Shown here piece after piece: positions 6,981 through 14,686 of a stretch of DNA of 26,675 bases. Every line of letters starts with the position of its first letter. The stretch's first letter is position 1. Made by a program: the position numbers and the translations under genes. The notes beneath the pieces are model-generated. The model did no database searches. It was not told the origin of the DNA and saw only the letters and a list, made by a program, of their open reading frames with translations. The DNA is taken from NCBI GenBank assembly GCA_910587465.1, contig CAJUMS010000033.1, positions 1-26,675 on the forward strand, read 5' to 3'. Origin of the DNA: an uncultured Oscillospiraceae bacterium. GTDB taxonomy: Bacteria > Bacillota > Clostridia > Oscillospirales > Ruminococcaceae.

Positions 6981-8348
6981 TTATTTTTTCTTCCTCTTGA
7001 AATTCTTCTCCCAATTTTCGATTATCTTAGTCTGACTGCGCTCAAGTGCCAGAGAATTCGGCGGCACCTCGCTTGTGATAGTCGAGCCCGCGGCGGTGGT
7101 CGCGTTCTCGCCTATCTTCACGGGTGCTATAAGATTGGTGTTGCAGCCGATAAACGCATACGAGCCGATCTCCGTGCGGAACTTGTTCACACCGTCGTAA
7201 TTCGCGGTAACACAGCCGCAGCCGAAATTGACACCGCGCCCCACGTCGCTGTCGCCGATATATGTAAGATGCGCGATAGACGTATTTTCGCCGATATCGC
7301 TGTTCTTGACCTCCACAAAATCGCCTATCTTCACGCCCTTGCGGATAACCGTACCGGGACGGAGCTGCGTGAACGGACCGATCTTGACATTATCCTCGAC
7401 CGTTGAAGAATACGCCTGTACATTATTTAATACAACATTATCGCCGACCATGCAGTCCTCAATATGAGAATTAGCGCCTATCTCGCAGCACTTTCCGATA
7501 ACGGTCTTTCCGAGTATCATGGTATTCGGCAGCACCGTGGTATCGCAGCCGATTTTCACGTCCGAGCCGATAACGACACCATCCGTCGAAAGAAAGCTCA
7601 CGCCATCATTGAGCAGTTTTTCGATTACGCGGATACGAGCCTTTTCGTTAAGCTCCATGAGACTACGACGAGTATTAGCGCCGAGCACGATATCGGGATT
7701 TTCGCTCTTATACGCCTGCGCACCGCCGATTATCTCCACGCAGTCGGTAAGGTAAAACTCGCCCGAGGCGTTGCTGTTTTTAAGATGCGGCAGCGCCCTC
7801 AGCAGTGCGTCCGAGTTGAACCAGTACGCACCCGAGTTGACCTCGCATATTTCCGCCTCCTCGGGGGAACAATCCTTTTGTTCGCGGATAGAAGTAAACC
7901 TGCCGTTACTGTCGCGGATAATTCTGCCGTAACCCGTCGGATCGTCTATCTCGGCGGTGATGACGGTAACAGCGGCTTTTGCGCTTTTATGCAGCTCCAG
8001 CGACTTTTCCAGCGTCTCCTCATCGATAAACGGCGCGTCGCCGTTCAGTACACAGATATACTCGGCAGCCTCGATAAACTCAGTTGCCTGCTTGACCGCG
8101 TCACCTGTGCCTTTCTGTTCCGGCTGAAAATAGGTGTAGATAATACCGCCGCGCTTGGTGACGCACTCCTCGGTAAGCTCTTTTTTATATCCCGTAATGA
8201 CCGCGGTCTCATCAAACCCGAATCTTTCCGCCGTATCCATCACCCAGTCCAGCATAGGTTTTTTAAGAACCTCGCACAGAACCTTGGGGCGCTCTGACTT
8301 CATGCGCTTGCCCGCGCCGCCCGCCAGAATTATACAACCTGTTGTCAT
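6981..8348 (-). CDS. glmU: Bifunctional GlcNAc-1-P uridyltransferase / GlcN-1-P acetyltransferase
   Basis: Makes UDP-GlcNAc for peptidoglycan and wall polymers in two steps: acetylation of glucosamine-1-P, then uridylylation. The 455-aa length is typical. The N-terminal Rossmann domain has LAGGAGKRM (P-loop), QKGTGDAVKQA and the metal-site NGDAP. From about residue 250 the left-handed beta-helix of hexapeptide repeats begins. The acetyltransferase site shows the catalytic His in NTSIAHLTYIGD and the segment GCGCVTANYDG, and the basic tail is normal. AGAGGTAA lies 9 nt before ATG 8348. It is the first gene of an eight-gene minus-strand directon. Only 30 bp separate it from the divergent gene at 8379, so its promoter must lie partly inside that gene. 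Confidence 0.97.
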   Translation of the reverse strand: MTTGCIILAGGAGKRMKSERPKVLCEVLKKPMLDWVMDTAERFGFDETAVITGYKKELTEECVTKRGGIIYTYFQPEQKGTGDAVKQATEFIEAAEYICVLNGDAPFIDEETLEKSLELHKSAKAAVTVITAEIDDPTGYGRIIRDSNGRFTSIREQKDCSPEEAEICEVNSGAYWFNSDALLRALPHLKNSNASGEFYLTDCVEIIGGAQAYKSENPDIVLGANTRRSLMELNEKARIRVIEKLLNDGVSFLSTDGVVIGSDVKIGCDTTVLPNTMILGKTVIGKCCEIGANSHIEDCMVGDNVVLNNVQAYSSTVEDNVKIGPFTQLRPGTVIRKGVKIGDFVEVKNSDIGENTSIAHLTYIGDSDVGRGVNFGCGCVTANYDGVNKFRTEIGSYAFIGCNTNLIAPVKIGENATTAAGSTITSEVPPNSLALERSQTKIIENWEKNFKRKKK

Positions 8349-8378
8349 TGAAATTACCTCTCATTCCAAAGGATAGTT

Positions 8379-9593
8379 ATGAATTTGCTTTTATATTTTT
8401 TTCTCCGAAAAATTTTTGTGAAGCTCGATTTTACGGAAAAATACATTTATCAAAGAAAAGGCATTATACTGCGCTGTTTTAGTGTAATGCCGCTGAGCGC
8501 CGTCGTCCGCGTGACAGTTGAGCGTTCGCTCATTATGCGGATATTCGGCGCAAAGAAGATCACCGTTTTCACCGTTCGCGGAAAGTTAACGTTTTATCTG
8601 CACAAAAATGAGCCGCTGCCGTTTTTGCACGAAATACGCTCTGTTCCGTTAAAACCGCGCTTTTTAGATGTGATGTTCGGCGCGTTTGCCGATACCCGCG
8701 CACTTGGCGGTATCGCCTTGCTTGCGGCATTTTTACGCAGACTTAGCAAGCTCTTCGGCGGCGAGTACTTTGACGGAGTGATCTCCGCAATATCCGACAC
8801 TGCCGAAACGCTCACCAACGCGCTCTCGGTTCTGCATATCGCCGTCCCGAAGATAGCAGCCGTGCTTGCGGTGTTCGTGCTGGCGGCGTGGTCGCTTGCG
8901 TTCGCGAGAAAGCTCCTGCGGCTCGCCAACTTGCGCTCCGCACGTAACGGGAATCTGCTGCGCGTACAAAGCGGCGTAATAACATTATATGAGCACACGC
9001 TTGTACTCAATTCCGCCGCCGCGGTATCGGTAAGTCCGCTTTCGGCGATACTTGCTAAACGCGCACCCGTCTTCCTCCGCGGCGTGATGATATATCCGGC
9101 AGTATCAAAAGCAAAATCCGCGAAGTTGATTCGCACTCTGTGTGACATTCCCATTGACAGCTCCCTCCGTATCAAGCCGCCGAGATCGTCTTTTTTCGGT
9201 TTCTGCGCCGTGCCGTTCTGGTGGTCGGTCGGTCTTTCGGCAGCGCTCGTACTCGTATATATTTCGGAACGCCTGCGTTCGGCAATGTTGCTGAAAACGG
9301 CACTGTACTGCGGATTGATCGTTAGTATGTATGCCGTTATGGTCAGCCTTGTATGTATGAGCCGCTCGGGCTTAACCGTTGGGAAACGTACCGTAAAGCT
9401 ATCCATGCGGCGCGGACTGCGGCTGTTCGCGTACTCCGTTCCCCGCGGTGCGATAGCAGAGGAGACCGTTTCACAAAGCGCTTTTCAGCGCCGTTCGGGA
9501 CTGTGCCACATTCGGCTTGCGACAGCGGAATGCTCACGTCCCGTTGCACGTCATCTTGTCAGAAAGGAATGTCCGCACCATCCGCCCACTTAA
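8379..9593 (+). CDS. Membrane protein with bacterial PH (DUF304/YdbT-like) domains
   Basis: A 404-aa multi-pass protein. A PH-like unit near the N-terminus (about 18-80) begins with a YIYQRKGII strand, followed by hydrophobic segments near 105-122 and 150-178. A second PH-like unit spans about 188-250 (opens RNGNLLRVQSGVIT). Two more helices lie near 270-297 and 303-327, and a third PH-like unit near 330-395 (opens SRSGLTVGKRTVKL). This alternation of membrane pairs and PH units is the YdbT/DUF304 plan. In Bacillus, YdbS/YdbT are linked to resistance to certain bacteriocins, but the role here is unknown. AAAGGA lies 7 nt before the ATG. It is read divergently from glmU. Confidence 0.8.
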   Translation: MNLLLYFFLRKIFVKLDFTEKYIYQRKGIILRCFSVMPLSAVVRVTVERSLIMRIFGAKKITVFTVRGKLTFYLHKNEPLPFLHEIRSVPLKPRFLDVMFGAFADTRALGGIALLAAFLRRLSKLFGGEYFDGVISAISDTAETLTNALSVLHIAVPKIAAVLAVFVLAAWSLAFARKLLRLANLRSARNGNLLRVQSGVITLYEHTLVLNSAAAVSVSPLSAILAKRAPVFLRGVMIYPAVSKAKSAKLIRTLCDIPIDSSLRIKPPRSSFFGFCAVPFWWSVGLSAALVLVYISERLRSAMLLKTALYCGLIVSMYAVMVSLVCMSRSGLTVGKRTVKLSMRRGLRLFAYSVPRGAIAEETVSQSAFQRRSGLCHIRLATAECSRPVARHLVRKECPHHPPT

Positions 9594-9597
9594 TGAC

Positions 9598-9617
9598 CTC
9601 CGCAACAAACCGCGGAG
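9598..9617. terminator. Weak hairpin between convergent genes
   Basis: CTCCGC (9598-9603) pairs with GCGGAG (9612-9617) around an AACAAACC loop, in the 31-bp gap between convergent genes. There is no T-run on either side, so termination by this hairpin alone is uncertain. Confidence 0.3.
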
Positions 9618-9624
9618 TAACGCT

Positions 9625-9909
9625 CTAGGGTAGGTTCAACGACAAAAAATACCGTTTCTCGCTGCCGCCCGTCGGTTTGCTTTGAAATTCGCGCCCCTTG
9701 CTCAAGGCATACGGTTTTGGAGCATTCAACGGTATTGCTAAAATCAACTGTTTGTCTTCAGAAACGATATGCAGAAACGGCGTACTCCAGTCATTCGATA
9801 AAACACACTCCCAATAATTGCCGCTGCGGTCGGAGTCTTTTCCGAGAACATACCAGACATAACGTCTGCCTTGAACGGCAATCTTTCTGCTCCCTTTTGT
9901 CTTAACCAT
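9625..9909 (-). CDS. 94-aa hypothetical protein
   Basis: A small soluble protein with a basic N-terminus (MVKTKGSRKIAVQGRRY) and a strand-rich, aromatic body (WYVLGKDSD, FLHIVSEDKQLILAIPL). There is no signal peptide or membrane helix. Its ATG directly abuts the TAA of the decarboxylase-like gene (TAAATG), with only a weak GGGTG as ribosome site, so it is probably translated by coupling. The family is not recognised. The antisense frame over the same region is a shadow. Confidence 0.6.
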   Translation of the reverse strand: MVKTKGSRKIAVQGRRYVWYVLGKDSDRSGNYWECVLSNDWSTPFLHIVSEDKQLILAIPLNAPKPYALSKGREFQSKPTGGSEKRYFLSLNLP

Positions 9910-11202
9910 TTATACACCCGATTTTGTAAGCACGGAAACCGTTTTCACACCGTGCATTTTCAGCGCTTCAACAACATTATGATCAATGATCTCTCCCGGG
10001 AATATCAGCGGCACTCCCGGAGGACACGGTGACTTCAGTGCTCCGCATACCTCGCCGCTCGCACGCTCGACGGAAACTATCCGCTGCGGCTTGAACATAG
10101 CCTCCCACATCGGCATATCGACCGCGGGCTGTATCGCGGGGAACTTCACGAGCGGCTGCGGAATACCCATAGGCACGAACATCACCGCCATTTCCGCACG
10201 CTCGCAGTCTTCCATTGAGGTGATCGCCGAGAACATCAGCACGACATAATTCTCGTCCGCCATTTCACACTCCACACCGTTTGCGCGAAGCCCGCGGGCA
10301 AATTCAAAGCCGCTCATTCCGCATTCGCGCGCGTTTATGGTGATGCGCAGCGGATCGCTTTTTCTCATCGGTATCCCCGAGCTTTCAAGCTTTTCCTTGA
10401 GCAGCGCGACCGCCTCGCAGGCGTTGTTGACCATCTGAACGTTCTCAGCTATCATGGAGTTGAAGCGGTCAAGGCTTTCCAGTATCAGATACGAAGGGCT
10501 TGACGAACCAAACATCGCCATCATTTCCTTTGCGCGCGGCGCGTCAGCGCTGTCCGAAAAATGCAGATAGGCGCTGCCGGTTATCACGGGAAGCGTTTTG
10601 TGAGCCGATTCTGCGCATATAAGCGGAAAACCCAGATCCAGGGGGTGGAGATATTCCGTGCCAAATATGTTCTTATCCACAAATTTTAAGTATGCTCCGT
10701 GGGCGTTGTCGATAAGTACGGGCATTTTCGGGTTGATGAACTTCCATGTACCGCCGTAATAGTCGATATTCGTGATGAACAGCGCGTCTGCGCCGCTCAC
10801 CGTCTCGGAGTTATAGGTAACGTCCGCGGTCATATACTCCCGCGGATACAACCATTTTACATTCATTTTCAGCAGAGCCGCCGCCGAAGCCAGAGCCCTG
10901 TGTGAATACCGTGACGCGGCAATGGTATTGCAACCCTGTGACTTCAGCACCGCCAGACCCGCTTGTATCGCAAGGGTACTGCCTCCGCAGGAATAGCAGG
11001 TCTTTTTTGCACCGAAAACGCTCGCAGCAAGAGCCTCGCTCGTTCCGATTATCCCTCCCGAAAGATCGGACTGATATAAGCTGTCCGCGCCGAACACCTC
11101 CGTGATGTCATGCGGAAACTCACCCTTATGTCCCGGCATATGCAGTCTGAGCCTGTTCTCTCCGGTGTATCGTTCCAAAAAGTTGCAAATCGGTGTGTTC
11201 AT
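9910..11202 (-). CDS. PLP-dependent Orn/Lys/Arg decarboxylase-family enzyme
   Basis: A 430-aa short member of the Orn/Lys/Arg decarboxylase group (YaaO/SpeA-like), without the N-terminal wing of the large E. coli enzymes. The opening LHMPGHKGE motif is diagnostic. The PLP site shows Asp165 and His168 (IDNAHGAY) and Schiff-base Lys202 in SAHKTLP. The C-terminal domain has the family phrase CPPGVPLIFPGE. The likely reaction is decarboxylation of a basic amino acid for polyamine synthesis; which substrate cannot be told from the sequence. GGAGAA precedes ATG 11202. It lies 52 bp after the PrsA-like lipoprotein gene on the same strand and its stop abuts the next start. Confidence 0.9.
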   Translation of the reverse strand: MNTPICNFLERYTGENRLRLHMPGHKGEFPHDITEVFGADSLYQSDLSGGIIGTSEALAASVFGAKKTCYSCGGSTLAIQAGLAVLKSQGCNTIAASRYSHRALASAAALLKMNVKWLYPREYMTADVTYNSETVSGADALFITNIDYYGGTWKFINPKMPVLIDNAHGAYLKFVDKNIFGTEYLHPLDLGFPLICAESAHKTLPVITGSAYLHFSDSADAPRAKEMMAMFGSSSPSYLILESLDRFNSMIAENVQMVNNACEAVALLKEKLESSGIPMRKSDPLRITINARECGMSGFEFARGLRANGVECEMADENYVVLMFSAITSMEDCERAEMAVMFVPMGIPQPLVKFPAIQPAVDMPMWEAMFKPQRIVSVERASGEVCGALKSPCPPGVPLIFPGEIIDHNVVEALKMHGVKTVSVLTKSGV

Positions 11203-11254
11203 ATGTTCTCCGTTCCCGTAAAATTATCCGCCGCTCCGCAGAATTGCCAGAATA

Positions 11255-12496
11255 TCAATTACTTGAGCTATCCGCGGGATCGTCAAGTCTTAACGCTTTA
11301 TAATCTATCTTGTAATCGTATTCGGAATTCCATTCATCCATTTTCTTGTTGAACTCGGTATTTTTAAGCTGTTCGTATAGGTAGTCGGTAAACGATTTTT
11401 TCTGCTCATCGCTTACCTTTGCGTCGGCGGCGTATATCATAATGTGTACGCCGAAATCGGTAACACAGATCGTTCTGTCGCCGATTTTCTTGGGAACGAA
11501 CGCCGCCTCCTGAAACTCTTTCTTATAGGTGGTGCCGTTAGGAATGACCAGGTATCCGTCGGGGTTCACGGAGGAGGCTGCCGAATCGTTTGAGTACTCC
11601 AGCATGATTTTCTGAAAATCCTCGCCATTGTCAAGCTTTTTCTGTACTTCGTCAACCTTGTCCTGAAGCTCGGCAGCCTTTTCCTCGCGGAGCTTATCCG
11701 CAGCTTCGTCGTCGCCCTTTTGACGATTGGCGGTGATCTCGTCCTGGGTGTCCTCGTCGAAGCCGAGCAGGATATGTTTTATCATACGCGAACCCTCGGG
11801 CACCCACACGGAAGTAAAGCTGCTTTGCTGGTACTGCGAAATGTCATCGTTATAAACCTGCTTTATTTGTTCTTCATAACCGAGGAACGCCTCCTCGGCG
11901 GCGGAATAATCTACATTTTTCCCAATCTCGTCTCTGAGCTTTTGCGTTATCGCTGAGCTTACTCCCCACGTGAGCAGATCCTCTCTTGTCAGACCGCAGT
12001 CGGCAAGGTATGCGTCGAACTCCTTGTTTCCGCGCTCGCGTCTTTCCTCGTCGGATATCGTTCCGCTATCTGCGGTGCCGTAGTCCGCGTCTTTTCCAAA
12101 TGCCTCTATCTGCTCCTCGATATTGCTGTTGTATTCCTCCTCAACAGCGTTCATTTCCTCCTCGGTAAGTGTGGAAAGACCCATCTCAGACGCTTTCTTC
12201 ATAATGATACGTTCATTTATAAGGTATGTGATGATCGTATTGCGCTGTGTCTTGCAGCTGTCGGCAATGCTTTCGTCGGTATCGTCCTCCACGCCCGCGC
12301 CCTTGAGCGCATAATCATATTCTTTCTTGAAGTCCTCGTAGACTATCTTCATACTGTCATCGCCGCCGTTCGTCGGCTCGGCGATCACCGCATCGGGGTT
12401 TGGCTCCGACTTAGTACCGAATTTCATTGAACAGCCTCCAAGCGCACCCGCCAGAATGACCGCCGTGCCCGTGCACAATATTTTACATAATTTCAT
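11255..12496 (-). CDS. prsA: PrsA-like parvulin-type peptidyl-prolyl isomerase lipoprotein
   Basis: The start is set at ATG 12496 (MKLCKILCTG), 38 codons inside the longest frame, because AAAGGG lies before it and it opens a normal lipoprotein signal with lipobox LGGC (Cys22). The mature 413-aa chain has a SurA/PrsA-type helical N-terminal half rich in Glu, with strings such as TEEEMNAVEEE. A parvulin PPIase domain spans about residues 225-380: IKHILLGFDED at its start, FQKIMLEYSND in the middle, then GYLVIPNGT and FGVHIMIYAADA. The predicted site is the outer face of the membrane, folding exported proteins. Three Cys at the N-terminus lie within the signal peptide. An extended -10 promoter lies at 12609-12617. 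Confidence 0.88.
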   Translation of the reverse strand: MKLCKILCTGTAVILAGALGGCSMKFGTKSEPNPDAVIAEPTNGGDDSMKIVYEDFKKEYDYALKGAGVEDDTDESIADSCKTQRNTIITYLINERIIMKKASEMGLSTLTEEEMNAVEEEYNSNIEEQIEAFGKDADYGTADSGTISDEERRERGNKEFDAYLADCGLTREDLLTWGVSSAITQKLRDEIGKNVDYSAAEEAFLGYEEQIKQVYNDDISQYQQSSFTSVWVPEGSRMIKHILLGFDEDTQDEITANRQKGDDEAADKLREEKAAELQDKVDEVQKKLDNGEDFQKIMLEYSNDSAASSVNPDGYLVIPNGTTYKKEFQEAAFVPKKIGDRTICVTDFGVHIMIYAADAKVSDEQKKSFTDYLYEQLKNTEFNKKMDEWNSEYDYKIDYKALRLDDPADSSSN

Positions 12497-12608
12497 TTTT
12501 TTCCCTTTCACGTCATTTGTAATCGCATTTTCAATACTTTTCGACAAATCATCAAACAATATAACGAATTGCAATATAATTTTTTTCAAGAAAAGTACTG
12601 CCCACTTC

Positions 12609-12617
12609 ATTATAACA
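12609..12617 (-). promoter_or_regulatory. Extended -10 promoter of the PrsA-like gene
   Basis: On the minus strand TGTTATAAT gives an extended -10 (TG-N-TATAAT). No good -35 is seen in the A/T-rich stretch behind it. This would leave a leader of roughly 105 nt before ATG 12496. A mirror-placed promoter with the same core serves the divergent lipoprotein gene 80 bp away. Confidence 0.6.
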
Positions 12618-12686
12618 TAAATCTAAAAAAAAATAAAGATAAAGTATGAAATATTTCAAAAAAGTGATGATTTTTTTTTTGAAATA

Positions 12687-12695
12687 TGTTATAAT
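12687..12695 (+). promoter_or_regulatory. Extended -10 promoter of the BMP-family lipoprotein gene
   Basis: TGTTATAAT at 12687-12695 is a perfect extended -10 element, preceded by a long T-tract (12671-12680) that may bend DNA. The leader to ATG 12786 is about 85 nt. Its initial transcribed bases resemble those of the promoter at 21157-21165. Confidence 0.65.
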
Positions 12696-12785
12696 GTAGA
12701 AGACGTAATTCTTAGGGGATAAAATTCCTTATTTTCAATACATTTTGTAGAATTGCGCAGAAAATCAACGGGAGGTTATTTAAGT

Positions 12786-13952
12786 ATGACTTCAAAATGG
12801 TTAAAGCGGGCAGCGGTATTACTTGCCCTGTGTATGACGATAGGGCTTGCGGGCTGTAACAGAGAAGTCGAGGAAAGCTCATCCGAGTCGTCGATGACTT
12901 CGGGGATCGAGGAAACCCCGCACAAGGTTGGATATATTTTCCATGACAGCGTGGACAAAAACGGTTTCTCGGGACAGATGAGCTTGCAGCGCTTCAAGGC
13001 CTCAAACCGCAGCGGTATGGAGACCTGCTATATAGATAATGTAAGCATTACCGACTTTGAGAAGGCGGTAAAAGCGCTCGTCTCTGACGGAGGCTGCACG
13101 GAAATCGTCTCTGGAAACGCGATTTTTGCGAATATGTTGGATTCGGTCTCCAATAAATACATGAACATAAACTTCATCAACTTCGGTTCGCTGAGCAGTC
13201 CCGCAAATGTAAGCTCCTATACCGAAGCGCCGTATCAGGGTGCTTTTGTGGCCGGCATGGTGGCGGCATTCAATTCCGATGTGCAGAAGATAGGCATCGT
13301 TGCCGATACCGATATGCTGTGCCCGACCGCGGTGATTAACGCTTCGGCACGCGGAATGCAGCTGGTGTTCAGTGACGCGACGCTGTATTCTGCGACCGCG
13401 ACGCACGACAGCGAGATTGAGAATGCTATCGACGAGCTGATTAAACAAGGTAGCGATGTTATCATCTGCTACACCGAATCGCCCCATTCTATCGAATACT
13501 GCGAGCAAAAGGGTATCAAGTATATTGGCAGTCTAGATTACAAGGGCGAAGAGGACAAGTATCCGAATATGCTGATGTACTTCTGCAGCCGCCGCGACAG
13601 CTATTTTCTGGCGCAGTTCAAGCAGATGCAGCTTGACACATGGATGCCCGACGGCTATATGGGAACTATGAGCAACGGTATCATAGCCGTCTCCGAGGCG
13701 CTCTCCGCTGCGGATCCCGAAAGCCAGAAGCTTATTGACACGCTCGTTCCAAAGCTCGTAAGCGGCGACGCGCTCGTATTCGACGGCGAGATCAAGGATA
13801 CCACGGGTAACATTAAATATATGCAGGCAGAGACCATGACCGACGCGCAGATAATGTCAATGGACTGGTATGTTCTGGGCGTAGAAAGTCTCGGAAGCTT
13901 CCGTGAGGTACAGACCGAGCTTCCTACAAATAATTTTGAGATCAAGAGCTGA
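12786..13952 (+). CDS. BMP-family substrate-binding lipoprotein (PnrA-like)
   Basis: The start is set at ATG 12786 (MTSKWLKRAA), 10 nt after GGGAGG, rather than the TTG 33 bp upstream. The signal peptide ends in lipobox LAGC (Cys24), followed by a Ser/Glu-rich tether. The 388-aa protein follows the basic membrane protein fold: GYIFHDSVDKNGFS near the start, YQGAFVAGMVAAF in the middle, then QKIGIVADTD and SDVIICYTES. Family members bind purine nucleosides or similar ligands outside the membrane for an ABC importer. No permease or ATPase gene is nearby, so this is an orphan binding protein, perhaps a sensor or one sharing a distant transporter. A strong terminator follows at once. Confidence 0.85.
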   Translation: MTSKWLKRAAVLLALCMTIGLAGCNREVEESSSESSMTSGIEETPHKVGYIFHDSVDKNGFSGQMSLQRFKASNRSGMETCYIDNVSITDFEKAVKALVSDGGCTEIVSGNAIFANMLDSVSNKYMNINFINFGSLSSPANVSSYTEAPYQGAFVAGMVAAFNSDVQKIGIVADTDMLCPTAVINASARGMQLVFSDATLYSATATHDSEIENAIDELIKQGSDVIICYTESPHSIEYCEQKGIKYIGSLDYKGEEDKYPNMLMYFCSRRDSYFLAQFKQMQLDTWMPDGYMGTMSNGIIAVSEALSAADPESQKLIDTLVPKLVSGDALVFDGEIKDTTGNIKYMQAETMTDAQIMSMDWYVLGVESLGSFREVQTELPTNNFEIKS

Positions 13953-13967
13953 TATACATTATAATAT

Positions 13968-14006
13968 ATTTTCGTGCCGCATAACAACACGGCACGAAAA
14001 TTTTTT
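13968..14006 (+). terminator. Strong Rho-independent terminator
   Basis: A 12-bp perfect stem, ATTTTCGTGCCG (13968-13979) with CGGCACGAAAAT (13990-14001), loop of 10, then T6 (14001-14006). It closes the lipoprotein transcript and insulates the sigma-factor gene. Confidence 0.92.
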
Positions 14007-14012
14007 GAAAAA

Positions 14013-14040
14013 ACTGTAATATTTTTGCAAAAAACGTGTC
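14013..14040 (+). promoter_or_regulatory. Possible ECF-type promoter of the sigma operon
   Basis: Between the terminator and the sigma gene lie ACTGTAAT (14013-14020) and CGTGTC (14035-14040), 14 bp apart, about 28 bp before the start codon. The pair resembles ECF promoters, with a TGTAAY/TGAAAY-like -35 and a CGT-containing -10, and would fit autoregulation. No sigma-A promoter is obvious here. This is a pattern-based guess. Confidence 0.35.
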
Positions 14041-14068
14041 TTTATAAGTGAAACAGGAGGTGAGCGTT

Positions 14069-14686
14069 TTGAACGAGGAATATATTGATCCGTCGGCAGC
14101 GGAATTTGACGACGCGCCGAACTTTTCGTGGCGGCGGACGGACGGCGAGATAATCGCGCTGTTCTTTGAACGCGACGAGACCGCGCTATCGGCGGTGAAC
14201 TCAAAGTACGGAAGGTACATATCGGCTGTCGCGATGAATGTTCTCGGCGATTTTCAGGATGCGGAGGAGTGCGTGAATGACGCGCTTTTTCAAGCATGGG
14301 AAAATATCCCTCCCGCTTCTCCCGAAAATCTGGCGGGATATCTGGCGAAGATAGTTAAAAACATATCGCTGAACCGATACAGACAAGCGCACACCAAAAA
14401 ACGCGGCGGCAAGATAGCGAAAATTTACTTGGAGCTTGACGAGACCATATCCGGCAGCGATAACGTGGAACGCAATTACGAAAACAAGGAACTGCTCAAC
14501 GCGGTGAATACGTTCCTCGGAAAGCTCCCGACCAACAAGCGCGACATCTTTGTGCTGCGGTACTGGTACTGTATGAACCTGTCCGATCTCGCCGCGCGCG
14601 TCGGAATGACCGAGAACCGCCTTGCCGTGGAGCTGTTCAGAACGAGGCAGAAGCTGGTCAAATATTTGCAGAAAAGAGGCTTTTAA
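14069..14686 (+). CDS. ECF-type RNA polymerase sigma factor
   Basis: The start is proposed at TTG 14069, 8 nt after a full AGGAGG (14055-14060), giving 205 aa. In-frame GTG codons at 14048 and 14060 lie before or inside that ribosome site. Region 2 spans about 40-105: YISAVAMNVLGDFQDAEEC (the usual DAEE/DAED motif), ALFQAWENI, and YLAKIVKNISLNRYR. A short linker follows, then region 4 with LPTNKRDIFVLRYWY and the helix-turn-helix LSDLAARVGMTENRLAVE. No extra C-terminal domain is present. The stop abuts the start of the large membrane protein gene (TAAATG), the usual arrangement of a sigma factor with its cognate anti-sigma or sensor. Confidence 0.93.
   Translation: MNEEYIDPSAAEFDDAPNFSWRRTDGEIIALFFERDETALSAVNSKYGRYISAVAMNVLGDFQDAEECVNDALFQAWENIPPASPENLAGYLAKIVKNISLNRYRQAHTKKRGGKIAKIYLELDETISGSDNVERNYENKELLNAVNTFLGKLPTNKRDIFVLRYWYCMNLSDLAARVGMTENRLAVELFRTRQKLVKYLQKRGF

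Noticed and set aside
7464..8297. 277-aa plus-strand frame
   Set aside because: Antisense shadow of glmU.
8594..9406. 270-aa minus-strand frame
   Set aside because: Antisense shadow of the membrane PH-domain gene; low-complexity Ser/Ala/Arg composition and no ribosome site.
12671..12680. T10 tract as a terminator
   Set aside because: No stem precedes it on either strand; it lies upstream of an extended -10 and is more likely part of the promoter region.
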